A stretch of DNA of 64,000 nt. Origin: Rhizobium sp. R635 (lineage in GTDB: Bacteria > Pseudomonadota > Alphaproteobacteria > Rhizobiales > Rhizobiaceae). The position numbers were made by a program, and so were the translations under genes. Positions 49,202 to 58,261 of the stretch are shown piece after piece (within the stretch, counting starts at the first letter, position 1; each line of letters starts with the position of its first letter). Below the pieces are notes generated by a model that worked only from the letters and a program-made list of their open reading frames with translations, was not told the DNA's origin and made no database searches. The stretch is from contig NZ_LOKX01000004.1 in assembly GCF_002211285.1 (NCBI RefSeq), positions 124,001-188,000 on the forward strand, written 5' to 3'.

Positions 49202-49897
49202 ATGGCAGCCAAACGCAGCGGCGCGCAGAGCAAACGGTCTCCGGGGAAAACCGCGTCTGCGCGGCCCGCGCAGGAGCCGCGCAATGAACCGGCTCTGTCT
49301 CTGGAGCGGATCGTCGCGACCGCGGTGGAACTGCTGGACGCTCAAGGCGTCGACGGGTTGACGATGCGCCGGCTTGCCGATCGTCTCGGTTCGGGGGCGA
49401 TGAGCCTCTATTGGCATGTCGACAACAAGGAGAAAGTCTTCGACCTGGCGCTCGACTCGGTGCTCGCATATCGCGGATCGCCCGAAACGGCCGCGTCCGA
49501 GGACTGGCGCGGGGAAGTCGTTCATATGCTTGAGGACTGGCGCGCCGGCATGCTGCGCCATCCCTGGTCGGCATTGCTGCTGCCGCGCCGGGCGCTCGGC
49601 CCGAACATCCTCGCCCGGCTGGAACGGTTGAACAGGATTCTCTCCGGCGCCGGTGTCGCCGATGCGGATTTGAACGCCGCGATATGGTCGCTTTGGAACT
49701 ATGTGATGGGCGCTACCGTCACCCGGGCGAACTTCGATCTTTCGGAGGAGGACAGGGCCGCCGCGCAGCAGCGGCTTGCAGGCCTCAACGAACACTACCC
49801 GGCAATCGAACGCTCTCGTCTGCTGCTGGATAATGATTGGGACGGCGCTTTCCGCAAAGGCCTCGACTTCCTGCTCGATGGCCTTGCTCCGAGATAA
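49202..49897 (+). CDS. TetR-family transcriptional regulator
   Basis: 231 residues from the ATG at 49202 (MAAKRSGAQSKR). A basic N-terminal tail precedes the HTH (LSLERIVATAVELLDAQG, then LTMRRLADRLGSGAMSLYWHV), and the C-terminal part (LEDWRAGMLRHPW, LRHPWSALLL) is TetR_C-like, as in tetracycline-type repressors. The palindromes 70-110 nt upstream are its likely operator, and the divergent Rid-like gene is the likely target. Confidence 0.88.
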   Translation: MAAKRSGAQSKRSPGKTASARPAQEPRNEPALSLERIVATAVELLDAQGVDGLTMRRLADRLGSGAMSLYWHVDNKEKVFDLALDSVLAYRGSPETAASEDWRGEVVHMLEDWRAGMLRHPWSALLLPRRALGPNILARLERLNRILSGAGVADADLNAAIWSLWNYVMGATVTRANFDLSEEDRAAAQQRLAGLNEHYPAIERSRLLLDNDWDGAFRKGLDFLLDGLAPR

Positions 49898-50019
49898 CAA
49901 TTATCGGTGGCAACGAACACAAAGGCTTAGTAACCTGACCCTCGCTGCAATCGGCCATATCGACCTCCATTCGACCAGCTTCGGCCTTTGCAGCGATCTC
50001 GGCGCGGAGACGAGGAGCC

Positions 50020-50946
50020 ATGAGTGACACGCGGCGTAAGCTGACGACGATCTTCTGTGCTGACGTGCAGGATTATACGCGGCTGATGGGAGCCGACGAG
50101 GAGGGGACGCTCGCGACGCTGAAGCGCTGCCGGGAAGCGATGGGGCACCTGATCGAAAGCCATGGCGGCCGCGTCGTCAACACCTGGGGCGACGGGCTGA
50201 TCGCGGAGTTTCCGAGCGTGGTCGAGGCGGTGCGCGCGGCCGTCGATACCCAGAACGAACTTGCCGGCTTCAATGCCCGCCGCCCGAGCGACGGGCGCAT
50301 GCTCTTCCGCATCGGCATCAATCTCGGCGACGTGATCGTCGAAGGCGACGACATCTATGGCGACGGCGTCAATATCGCCGCGCGGCTGCAGACATCGGCT
50401 TCGCCGGGCGGCATCGTCATATCGAGCACCGTCTACGACCAGGTGCGCAACAAGGTGGCGGTCGGTTTCGAGTTTCTCGGGCCGCTGATGGTGAAGAATG
50501 TCGAAGAGGGCGTTCCGAGCTATGCGGTGAGAATCGGCGACGGAGGCGACGAGGCCCCGCCTGCCGAACGGCCCGCCGCCGAACGACCCGCCGCCGCCCG
50601 GCCGCAGCCGGCGGCGGCCGTCATGGCCGAGGCAAGGCCGGCACCCGGCGGACGGAGGTTGTTTGCCGTGCTCGGCGTCATCGCCGTCGTGATGATCGTC
50701 ATCAATCTGCTGTCGTGGCAGGGCGTTTTCTGGGCGCGGTTTCCCGTGCTGGCGCTCGCCGTCGTGGCGGCGCTTGCCTGGAATCGCGGCCAGACCTGGT
50801 TCGACCGCAAGTTCGCCGCGCTCGCGATCGTCGCGCTCGGCATCATCGGCATCAACCTCTTCACCTGGAGCGGGACCTTCTGGGCGGTGTGGCCGATACT
50901 GGGGATCGCAGCGATGATCGGCCTGCGGTGGTCAATGCGCCGATAG
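50020..50946 (+). CDS. class III adenylate/guanylate cyclase with duplicated 2TM tail
   Basis: 308 residues. The cyclase domain (about 7-170) has the metal Asp residues D15 (FCADVQDYTRLM) and D58 (NTWGDGLIAEF) and the transition-state pair in GDGVNIAARLQ (N118, R122). A Pro/Ala-rich linker (176-210) leads to a membrane tail made of two copies of a two-helix unit (about 214-252 and 265-302) sharing INLLSWQGVFW and INLFTWSGTFW. The catalytic domain is N-terminal and the membrane part C-terminal, the reverse of many cyclases. Likely makes cAMP. Confidence 0.9.
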   Translation: MSDTRRKLTTIFCADVQDYTRLMGADEEGTLATLKRCREAMGHLIESHGGRVVNTWGDGLIAEFPSVVEAVRAAVDTQNELAGFNARRPSDGRMLFRIGINLGDVIVEGDDIYGDGVNIAARLQTSASPGGIVISSTVYDQVRNKVAVGFEFLGPLMVKNVEEGVPSYAVRIGDGGDEAPPAERPAAERPAAARPQPAAAVMAEARPAPGGRRLFAVLGVIAVVMIVINLLSWQGVFWARFPVLALAVVAALAWNRGQTWFDRKFAALAIVALGIIGINLFTWSGTFWAVWPILGIAAMIGLRWSMRR

Positions 50947-51148
50947 ATTTCGCTCTTCACCGGTTTTGCTGGATATCCGGTCCCGATAACGACGTCGTGA
51001 AGACCTGTGCGAGGTTCGTTCAAGCAAAAGTGAGCGGCCGGATTATTTCCAATCTTTGCTGATATTACAAATCGGTAATGCCGGGTGCTTATGCTTGCCG
51101 TTAAGCTGCAAAAGCGCGATATTGTCGCACCAGCCGGGAATCTCGATC

Positions 51149-51169
51149 CCTGGAGATTAGATCTCCGGG
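51149..51169 (+). other. hairpin in the leader of the RND operon
   Basis: CCTGGAGAT and ATCTCCGGG pair over 9 bp (one G-U) with a 3-nt loop, 67 nt before the adaptor ATG. No U tract follows, so it is not an obvious terminator. Confidence 0.35.
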
Positions 51170-51235
51170 ATGCCGATCCCGCAGCGCCTCTTTCGACCGA
51201 CCCTGGTCCAACCTCGAGTCCCTCCGGAGACGTGA

Positions 51236-52438
51236 ATGGCCTTTTGGAAGCAGTTTGTACTTTCGCTCATCGTCATCATTGCCGGCTTTGCCGCGTGGGT
51301 TTTCCTTGCGCCCGGGGCCGGCGATACGATGCGTGACGCAGGCATTCCGGAGAGCATCGTTTCCAGGATCGCGCCGAAGGCCGAGGAGACTGCGGAGGCC
51401 GGCGCTTCCGCCGGAGCGCAGGGGCAGCAACGTGGCCAGGGCCAAGGGCAGAACCGTCGCGGCGGCGGGCGAAGCAACGCCATTCTCGTCGCGACGGAAG
51501 CCGTCGTCCAGGGCGTGGTCAACGACCGCCTGAATGCCATCGGCACGGGGGATGCGATCCGCTCGGTCGCGGTGACGCCGCAGGCCACGGGAACGATCCG
51601 CGAAATCCTCATCAAGTCGGGCGACAGGGTGAAGGCCGGCCAGGTACTCGCCAAGCTCGACAGCGAGGAGCAGGTGATCGCCCGCGGCCAGGCCGACGTG
51701 GCGGTGAAGGCCGCCGTCGAGAAATCCAATCTCTACCACAACATCAAGTCCAGCGTGTCGCGCATGGACGTCTTCGATTCCGAGATCGCCGAGCAGGGCG
51801 CGCGGCTGCAATTGCAGGCCGCCGAGCTCAATCTCGCCCGGCGCAACATCACGGCGCCGATCGACGGCATCGTCGGGATCGTGCCGGTCAATATCGGCGA
51901 CAACGTCACGACATCGACGCCGATCGTCACGCTGGACGACCGGTCGGAAATCCTCGTCGACTTCTGGGTGCCGGAGCGTTTTTCCAATACGGTTGCTGTC
52001 GGCCAGCCGGTGGAGGCGATGTCGGTGGCAAGGCCGGGGCAGTTGTTTTCGGGCGTGATCGAGGCGGTCGACAACCGTATCGATGCGGCAAGCCGGACGC
52101 TGCGGCTGCGCGCCCGGATCGACAATTCTTCCGACGAGCTGCGCGCCGGCATGTCCTTCAGCGTCAGCATGAAATTCCCCGGCGACAAATATCCGGCGGT
52201 CGATCCGCAGTCCGTGCAGTGGGATTCGCAAGGCTCCTTTGTCTGGCAGGTGAGCGACGACAAGTCGCATAAGGTGCGGGTGAGCATCGTCCAGCGCAAT
52301 CCCGACTTCATTCTCGTCAAGGCCGACCTCAAGGACGGCGACAAGATCGTGACGCAGGGCCTGCAGCGCGTGCGTGAGGGCGGGGCGGTGCGTGTTTCCG
52401 CCGATGTCGCCGCGAGCGGGGAGGTCGCGACCCAATGA
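51236..52438 (+). CDS. RND efflux periplasmic adaptor (MFP)
   Basis: 400-residue membrane-fusion protein. One N-terminal membrane anchor (FVLSLIVIIAGFAAWVFLA), a low-complexity Gly/Gln/Arg segment (about 55-80), then the barrel-sandwich domain (TGTIREILIKSGDRVKAGQVLAKLDS), a short hairpin and beta-barrel (DGIVGIVPVNIGDNVTTSTP). GGAGACG sits upstream of the ATG. It ends with a 4-nt overlap into the RND pump gene. No outer-membrane channel gene is next to it. Confidence 0.93.
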   Translation: MAFWKQFVLSLIVIIAGFAAWVFLAPGAGDTMRDAGIPESIVSRIAPKAEETAEAGASAGAQGQQRGQGQGQNRRGGGRSNAILVATEAVVQGVVNDRLNAIGTGDAIRSVAVTPQATGTIREILIKSGDRVKAGQVLAKLDSEEQVIARGQADVAVKAAVEKSNLYHNIKSSVSRMDVFDSEIAEQGARLQLQAAELNLARRNITAPIDGIVGIVPVNIGDNVTTSTPIVTLDDRSEILVDFWVPERFSNTVAVGQPVEAMSVARPGQLFSGVIEAVDNRIDAASRTLRLRARIDNSSDELRAGMSFSVSMKFPGDKYPAVDPQSVQWDSQGSFVWQVSDDKSHKVRVSIVQRNPDFILVKADLKDGDKIVTQGLQRVREGGAVRVSADVAASGEVATQ

Positions 52439-55400
52439 GCGTGACCGAGATGCCTCAGGACCGAGCGTCGGGCAAGCAGAGCTTCACCGCGCTTTTCGTT
52501 CGGCGGCCGATCCTGGCGCTGGTGTTCAACACGCTGATGGTCGTCGCCGGCCTCGCGGCTTATGTCGGCGTCGAGGTGCGGGAGCTGCCCGATGTCGACC
52601 GTCCCGTCGTGACCGTGCGCACCACCTTCGACGGCGCGTCGCCGCAGACGATCGACCAGGAACTGACCAAGGTGATCGAAGGCGCGGTCGCGCGCGTCAG
52701 CGGCCTGAAATCGATCTCCTCGACCTCTTCCTTCGGCCAGAGCCGGGTGACGCTCGAATTCTCCGATGCGATCGATCTCGCGGTCGCCGCCAACGACGTG
52801 CGCGATGCGATCGGCCGCATCACCCAGAACCTGCCCGACGAGGCGGATGCGCCGCAGATCGTCAAGGCGGATTCGGATTCCTCAGCGATCATGCGCCTTG
52901 CCGTCACCTCCACCAACCTCAACATGGACGACCTGACGCAGCTCGTCGAAAACGAGGTGATCGATCGGCTCGCCTCCGTCGACGGCGTCGCCGACGTCGA
53001 GGAATATGGCGACCAGGAAAAGGTCTTCCGCGTCGATGTCGACCAGGGCGCGCTCGCCAGCCGCGGGCTCACCATCGGCGACCTGACCAAGGCGCTCGAC
53101 AATGCCGCGCTCGACGTTCCGGCCGGCTCGCTGAAGAGCGCGACGCAGGATATCGTCGTGCGCGCCACCGCCAACCTGCAGACGCCGGCGGATTTTTCCG
53201 ATGTCATGCTGCAGGACCGCGTCCGGTTGGGAGACGTCGCGACCGTGACGCTCGGGCCCCGCGACGGCGATACGGCGCTGCGCTCCAACGGCAAGCCGGG
53301 CATCGGGCTCGGCATCATCCGCCAGGCGCAGTCGAATACGCTGAATATTTCGACCGGCATCAAGGCCGCCGTCGAGCAGCTGTCGAAGACGCTGCCCGAG
53401 GGAACGACGATCGCCATCACCAGCGACGACGCCGTCTTCATCCAGGGCGCGATCCATGAGGTGGTGCTGGCGCTGGTGCTTGCCGCCGTCATCGTCACCG
53501 CCGTCATCTATCTCTTCCTGCGCGACTGGCGTGCGACGCTGATCCCGGCGGTCAGCATGCCGGTGGCGCTGATCGGCACGCTGGCGGCGATCTACATGGT
53601 CGGCTTTTCGATCAACATCCTGACGCTGCTTGCGATCGTGCTCGCCACCGGTCTGGTCGTCGACGACGCGATCGTGGTGCTCGAAAACATCGTGCGCCGG
53701 CGCGCCGAAGGCATGGGGCCGCGCGCCGCCGCCGTGCTCGGCACGCGCGAGGTGTTCTTCGCCGTCATCGCCACGACCGCGACGCTGGCGGCCGTCTTCA
53801 TCCCGCTTTCTTTCCTGCCGGGGCAGGTCGGCGGCCTTTTCCGTGAATTCGGCTTCGTGCTGGCATTCTCGGTCGGGCTGTCTTCGATCGTGGCGCTGAC
53901 TTTGTGCCCGATGCTTGCCTCGCGCATGCTGACGAAGCCGATGATCGAGGATCACGGCGCGCTCGGCCGCTTCGGCGGCGCGCTCGCCCGCCTCTACAAA
54001 TGGGCGCTGCACGGTTGCCTCAACGCGCCCTTCGTCGTCATCCTGTTCTCGGTGATGTTTGCCGGTGCGGCGCTCATCGCCTTCTCGACGGTCAAGAGCG
54101 AGCTGACGCCGGAGGAGGACCGGTCGCTGGTGATGATGCGGCTGACGACGCCGCAGGGATCGAGCCTCGAATATACCCGCGACAAGATGCAGCTCGTCGA
54201 GGAATATCTGCAGCCGCTGGTCGACAGCGGCGACATCCGCAACGTCTTCTCGATCTCCGGCCAGGGCGGTTCCTTGAACAGCGGCTTCATGGTGCTGACG
54301 CTCGCCCCGTGGGGAGAGCGGCACCGGACGCAGGCCGAGATCGTCGGCGACATCAACCAGGCGGCGGCGAAGGTGCCGGCGCTGCGCGGCAACGCCATCT
54401 CCTCCAACAGCCTGCGCATCCGCGGCGCCGGCAGCGGCGTGCAGATGGCGCTTGTCGGCAACGACCACGAGGCGTTGACGGCAGCGGCCGCCAAGCTGGT
54501 GCAGGCGCTCGACGCCACCGGCCAATATGATACGCCGCGCCTGACCAACGAGCCCAGCCAGGCACAGGTATCGGTGGCGATCGACCGCGAGCGCGCCTCG
54601 GATCTCGGCATCGATATCACCGGGCTTTCCACGGCGATCCAGTCGCTGCTCGAAGGGCGCTCTGTGGTCGACGTCTTCGTCGACGGCGAATCCTATCCCG
54701 TGCTTCTGACCTCGACGACGCGGCCGATCGACGATCCCACGGATCTCGAAAACGTCTTCCTGAAGACCGGAGACGGCAAGATCGTGCCGATGTCGGTCAT
54801 CGCCTCGATGAAGGAAGGTTCGGTCGCCCCGCAGCTCAATCGCGAGCAGCAGCTCGCCTCCGTGGCGATCACCGCCGGCCTCCGGAACGGCATGTCGCTC
54901 GGCGATGCCGTCAAACAGGTGACGGAACTTGCCGAGCCGCTGCTGCCGCCCGGCGCGCGCCTGCTGCCGCTCGCGGAAGCAGCGACGCTGGAAGAGAATT
55001 CGAGCGGCATGGCGCTGACCTTCGGCTTCGCCATCGTCATCATCTTCCTCGTGCTCGCCGCCCAGTTCGAAAGCGTGCTCTCCTCGGTGATCATCATGTC
55101 GACGGTGCCGCTCGGGCTTGCCTGCGCCGTCTTCGCTTTGATCATCACCGGTTCCAGCCTCAACATCTACAGCCAGATCGGCCTGGTGCTGCTCGTCGGC
55201 GTCATGGCGAAGAACGGCATTCTGATCGTCGAATTCGCCAATCAGCTGCGCGACAGGGGCGAGGATGTGCGCTCCTCGATCGAGAAGGCCTGTGCGCTGC
55301 GCCTTCGCCCCGTGATGATGACGATGATCGCCACCATCCTCGGCGGCGTGCCGCTGGTCTTTGCCCATGGCGCGGGTGCGGAAGCGCGCGTGGCGCTCGG

Positions 55401-55590
55401 CTGGGTGATCGTCGGCGGCCTCGGTTTTGCGACGCTGGTGACGCTGTTCATCACGCCGGTCGCCTATCTCCTGCTTGCCCGCTTCGCCAAGCCGCATGCG
55501 CATGAGGAAGCGCGCCTGCACGAGGAGATGTCGGTCGCAACGAGGCCGCGCGCCGCCCCCGACGAGGAGCAGCTGCAGGCCGCCGAATAA
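52435..55590 (+). CDS. RND-family efflux pump (AcrB/MexF-like HAE1 permease)
   Basis: 1051-residue inner-membrane proton-driven transporter. Twelve membrane segments in two blocks with large periplasmic loops. Seen: the N-terminal FVRRPILALVFNTLMVV, the proton-relay segment GLVVDDAIVVLENIVRR and the repeated block near the C-terminus (GVMAKNGILIVEFANQLRDRG). The start overlaps the adaptor stop. Substrates unknown; likely lipophilic compounds. Confidence 0.94.
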   Translation: MSVTEMPQDRASGKQSFTALFVRRPILALVFNTLMVVAGLAAYVGVEVRELPDVDRPVVTVRTTFDGASPQTIDQELTKVIEGAVARVSGLKSISSTSSFGQSRVTLEFSDAIDLAVAANDVRDAIGRITQNLPDEADAPQIVKADSDSSAIMRLAVTSTNLNMDDLTQLVENEVIDRLASVDGVADVEEYGDQEKVFRVDVDQGALASRGLTIGDLTKALDNAALDVPAGSLKSATQDIVVRATANLQTPADFSDVMLQDRVRLGDVATVTLGPRDGDTALRSNGKPGIGLGIIRQAQSNTLNISTGIKAAVEQLSKTLPEGTTIAITSDDAVFIQGAIHEVVLALVLAAVIVTAVIYLFLRDWRATLIPAVSMPVALIGTLAAIYMVGFSINILTLLAIVLATGLVVDDAIVVLENIVRRRAEGMGPRAAAVLGTREVFFAVIATTATLAAVFIPLSFLPGQVGGLFREFGFVLAFSVGLSSIVALTLCPMLASRMLTKPMIEDHGALGRFGGALARLYKWALHGCLNAPFVVILFSVMFAGAALIAFSTVKSELTPEEDRSLVMMRLTTPQGSSLEYTRDKMQLVEEYLQPLVDSGDIRNVFSISGQGGSLNSGFMVLTLAPWGERHRTQAEIVGDINQAAAKVPALRGNAISSNSLRIRGAGSGVQMALVGNDHEALTAAAAKLVQALDATGQYDTPRLTNEPSQAQVSVAIDRERASDLGIDITGLSTAIQSLLEGRSVVDVFVDGESYPVLLTSTTRPIDDPTDLENVFLKTGDGKIVPMSVIASMKEGSVAPQLNREQQLASVAITAGLRNGMSLGDAVKQVTELAEPLLPPGARLLPLAEAATLEENSSGMALTFGFAIVIIFLVLAAQFESVLSSVIIMSTVPLGLACAVFALIITGSSLNIYSQIGLVLLVGVMAKNGILIVEFANQLRDRGEDVRSSIEKACALRLRPVMMTMIATILGGVPLVFAHGAGAEARVALGWVIVGGLGFATLVTLFITPVAYLLLARFAKPHAHEEARLHEEMSVATRPRAAPDEEQLQAAE

Positions 55591-55611
55591 GCTTTCCATT
55601 CGAATTGAAGG

Positions 55612-55638
55612 CGCCGCCGGATCCCATCCGGCGGCGTT
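55612..55638 (+). terminator. GC-rich hairpin after the RND operon
   Basis: A perfect 11-bp stem (CGCCGCCGGAT with ATCCGGCGGCG, 3-nt loop) at 55612-55636 lies 21 nt after the pump stop and is followed by TTCT. The U tract is short, so the strength is uncertain. Confidence 0.6.
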
Positions 55639-55783
55639 CTCATGGTGTATGAAGTCTTGCGAAATAAGATAAATTTCCTCTGAAGATTAGCCGTTTTTTA
55701 AGCATAAGCGGCAATGATCGTGACCAGGAACCGACTGGCCTTCTTCGTTTCTTGAAGGCAATGCGCTGGACGCCCAGCGACCC

Positions 55784-55799
55784 CGGACATGAGTGTCCG
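55784..55799 (+). other. small hairpin in the leader of the flagellin-like gene
   Basis: CGGACA-TGAG-TGTCCG forms a perfect 6-bp stem about 57 nt before the GTG start of the flagellin-like gene. No function is known. Confidence 0.3.
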
Positions 55800-55856
55800 T
55801 GCGGAAGGTTCATTCCTGTTCTGTTGCGTTCTGTTGTGTTTTTGGAGTTTAGTTCC

Positions 55857-56855
55857 GTGAGTCTTTATCAGCGCGTCTCCGTTGATGCGGCGCTCTATGT
55901 ATTGCGCGATATCAACCGGAAGATGGATGTCACCCAGAACCACATCACGACGGGCATGCGTGTCGCCAAAGCGGCCGACAACGCCGTCTACTGGTCTGTC
56001 GCCACCACTGCACGCACCGACAACAAGGCCGTCTCGGCCATTCAGGACGCGCTCGGCATGGCGGCTGCGACGATGGGCACGGCCTATACCGGCGTCCAGA
56101 ACGTCATCGATGTCGTCTCCGAGATCAAGGCCAAGCTCGTTGCCGCCACCGAGGACGGGGTCGACAAGAACAAGATCAACGAAGAGCTCAAGCAGTTGCA
56201 GGAGCAATTGCGCAGCGTTTCGGAATCGGCGACCTTCAACAGCGACAACTGGGTGATCCTCACCAACGATGCGACGCCGACGCAGCCGCGCCAGATCCCG
56301 GCGTCCTTCATCCGCAATTCCGACGGCACTGTCTCTGTGGGCATGCTGAGCTACCATATCGACAATACGCCCGTGGGGGCCACGACCTCCAAGGATGCGC
56401 GCTACCTGATCGACGACCGCGCTACGGGCTCGGGCGAATACGGCGTGCTGACCTCGTCCTATTTCGCCACCGAACTCGGGGCCGCGCAGAACTATGTGCT
56501 GATGACCAGCAAGAACGGCACCACGACCGGCCAGGTGGTGATTTCGGTGTCGTCAAGCACGACGAGCGGGCAGCTCGGCCAAATGATCAGCGTCGTCGAC
56601 GCCGCGCTGACGCAGCTGACGACGGTCGGATCGGCCTTCGGCGCGCTGGAAAAACGCATCGAGCTGCAGAACGACTTCGCCACCAAGCTGCACGACAACA
56701 TCACCGCCGGCATCGGCCGTCTCGTCGATGCCGATATGGAGGAGGAATCGAGTAAACTCCGGGCGCTGCAGACGCAGCAGCAACTCGGCCTACAATCGCT
56801 GAACATCGCCAATGCGACTTACGATACGGTCAGGCAGTTGTTCCAGAATTTCTAA
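55857..56855 (+). CDS. flagellin-like protein (isolated gene)
   Basis: 332 residues from a GTG start at 55857 (GGAG about 10 nt upstream; the frame is open upstream). The two conserved flagellin ends are present: N-terminal RDINRKMDVTQNHITTGMRV with KAADNAVYWSVATTARTDNK, and C-terminal ELQNDFATKLHDNITAGIGR with LQSLNIANATYDTVRQLFQ. The middle differs from the main rhizobial flagellins. No other flagellar gene is near. It could be a minor flagellin or a diverged paralogue. Confidence 0.88.
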   Translation: MSLYQRVSVDAALYVLRDINRKMDVTQNHITTGMRVAKAADNAVYWSVATTARTDNKAVSAIQDALGMAAATMGTAYTGVQNVIDVVSEIKAKLVAATEDGVDKNKINEELKQLQEQLRSVSESATFNSDNWVILTNDATPTQPRQIPASFIRNSDGTVSVGMLSYHIDNTPVGATTSKDARYLIDDRATGSGEYGVLTSSYFATELGAAQNYVLMTSKNGTTTGQVVISVSSSTTSGQLGQMISVVDAALTQLTTVGSAFGALEKRIELQNDFATKLHDNITAGIGRLVDADMEEESSKLRALQTQQQLGLQSLNIANATYDTVRQLFQNF

Positions 56856-57206
56856 GGGGCGATTGGGCGCTTGGAGCGGCACTGTGCTGTCTATTTGACT
56901 GTTAATTGCCCAGGATACCGGCGGTCGATTTGGAGGGCGCACTAACCCACTCTCCGTCATTCCTGTGACGAGCACAGGAATGAGGGAGGAGAAGTGGGAC
57001 GCGCCCCAGCGATGCCTGTAGAGAGGAAGTCTGGCGTTGCAAACACGAACCCCACCTATTGCTAAAAACTGGTGATATCAGCGCATTGCTGCAACATGTC
57101 TGCTGTTTCGGCGCCTGAAATTCCCCTATCAAGGGAAGATCTTCATTTTCTTGCCGTAATCCTTGCCATTTGCTCGCATCAGTTTTGAACGGAGACCATC
57201 CTGTCC
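56856..57206. other. 351-bp intergenic region before the ompA-like gene
   Basis: Holds a solo repeat arm (56959-56981, listed separately). Otherwise I see no gene, terminator or clear promoter. Confidence 0.4.
56959..56981. repeat. solo outer hairpin of the RIME-like repeat
   Basis: ATTCCTGTG-ACGAG-CACAGGAAT is the same hairpin as the outer ends of the elements at 17565 and 28118, and is also followed by GAGG. The inner part of the element is missing, so it is a partial or reduced copy. Confidence 0.75.
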
Positions 57207-57872
57207 ATGATCAAGAAATTCATACTTCTGGCCGTCGCCGCAAGCTATCTCAGCGCCTGCACGACGACCGATCCCTATACTGGTGAGCAGAAGGTTTCCA
57301 ATACAGCGGGCGGTGCGGCGCTCGGCGCGCTCGGCGGCGCTCTCGTCGGCGTGGCCGTCGGCGGCGGCGGGCACGGCAAGCGCAATGCGGCGCTGATCGG
57401 CGCCGGCATCGGGGCTCTGGCCGGCGGCGCGATCGGCAACTACATGGACCAGCAGGAAGCCGAGCTTCGCGCCCAGCTCGAAGGCACCGGCATCTCCGTC
57501 ACCCGCCAGGGCGACAACATCATTCTTAACATGCCCTCGAACATCACCTTCGACGTCGACCAGGACGCGGTGAAGCCGGGCTTCTATCCGACGCTGAATT
57601 CGGTGGCGATCGTGCTGCGCAAGTTCAACCGCACGCTGATCGACGTCAACGGCCATACGGATTCGACCGGCAGCCTGCAGCATAACCAGGACCTGTCGCA
57701 GCGCCGCGCGCTGTCGGTTGCCGATTATCTCGGCGGCCAGGGCATCGACCAGCGCCGCGTCTCCGCCGTCGGCTTCGGCCCCTCGCAACCCGTCGCCTCC
57801 AACGCGTCCGAGGCCGGCCGCGCCCAGAACCGCCGCGTCGAAATCCAGATCGCGCCGATCACGCAGGGCTGA
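57207..57872 (+). CDS. OmpA-family lipoprotein with glycine zipper
   Basis: 221 residues. Signal peptide with lipobox SYLSAC (lipid-bound Cys at 18), a Gly/Ala-rich glycine-zipper region (about 30-75), then a C-terminal OmpA peptidoglycan-binding domain (VNGHTDSTGSLQHNQDLSQR, QRRALSVADYL, NRRVEIQIAP). Such Pal/YiaD-like proteins link the outer membrane to the wall. A hairpin follows the stop. Confidence 0.9.
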   Translation: MIKKFILLAVAASYLSACTTTDPYTGEQKVSNTAGGAALGALGGALVGVAVGGGGHGKRNAALIGAGIGALAGGAIGNYMDQQEAELRAQLEGTGISVTRQGDNIILNMPSNITFDVDQDAVKPGFYPTLNSVAIVLRKFNRTLIDVNGHTDSTGSLQHNQDLSQRRALSVADYLGGQGIDQRRVSAVGFGPSQPVASNASEAGRAQNRRVEIQIAPITQG

Positions 57873-57902
57873 GCCTGCCTCGATAGTCGCGAGAGCACAA
57901 TG

Positions 57903-57925
57903 GAAAGGCGGGTTTCCCGCCTTTC
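57903..57925. terminator. bidirectional hairpin between ompA-like gene and antitoxin
   Basis: GAAAGGCGGG and CCCGCCTTTC form a perfect 10-bp stem with a TTT loop, between two convergent stops. A/T residues at the stem base on both sides could serve either direction. Confidence 0.6.
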
Positions 57926-57934
57926 TATCGATGG

Positions 57935-58261
57935 TCAGGTTGATGCCGCAGCCTGTTCCTTGGAGCGTTTAGGCATCGGGGTGACTTTTACGGTCACATG
58001 GCGATCAAGCGCATTGAGAACCCGCACAAGCCGGTCGATGGTGAAACGGCCAAGGTCTGCGTTGCGAATGCGGGAAAGATCGGCGGCAGTTATGCCAGTC
58101 AGCTTTTCCCCGTCGCGCACGGTCAGTTTGCGCCGGTCGAGGGCCGCAATGATCTCGGCGGCAAGCTGGGCCTTCATTTGCCTGGTATCGGCATCGGGGT
58201 CGCCAAGATCAGCGTAAAGGTTGCCGCTGCCTCGAACGATTTCGAAGTCATTGTCACTCAT
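57935..58261 (-). CDS. XRE-type HTH antitoxin
   Basis: 108-residue protein with an XRE helix-turn-helix (RRKLTVRDGEKLTGITAADLS, then NADLGRFTIDRLVRVLNAL), as in HigA-like antitoxins coded after their toxin. Its ATG overlaps the toxin stop by 4 nt (ATGA). The frame is intact while the toxin is not (see 58258-58591). It may still repress the locus through the palindrome upstream of the toxin. Confidence 0.88.
   Translation of the reverse strand: MSDNDFEIVRGSGNLYADLGDPDADTRQMKAQLAAEIIAALDRRKLTVRDGEKLTGITAADLSRIRNADLGRFTIDRLVRVLNALDRHVTVKVTPMPKRSKEQAAAST

Noticed and set aside
52882..55599. 905-residue reverse-strand frame opposite the RND pump
   Set aside because: It is a high-GC shadow of a clear transporter gene; the product is Arg/His/Asp-rich with no fold or motif.
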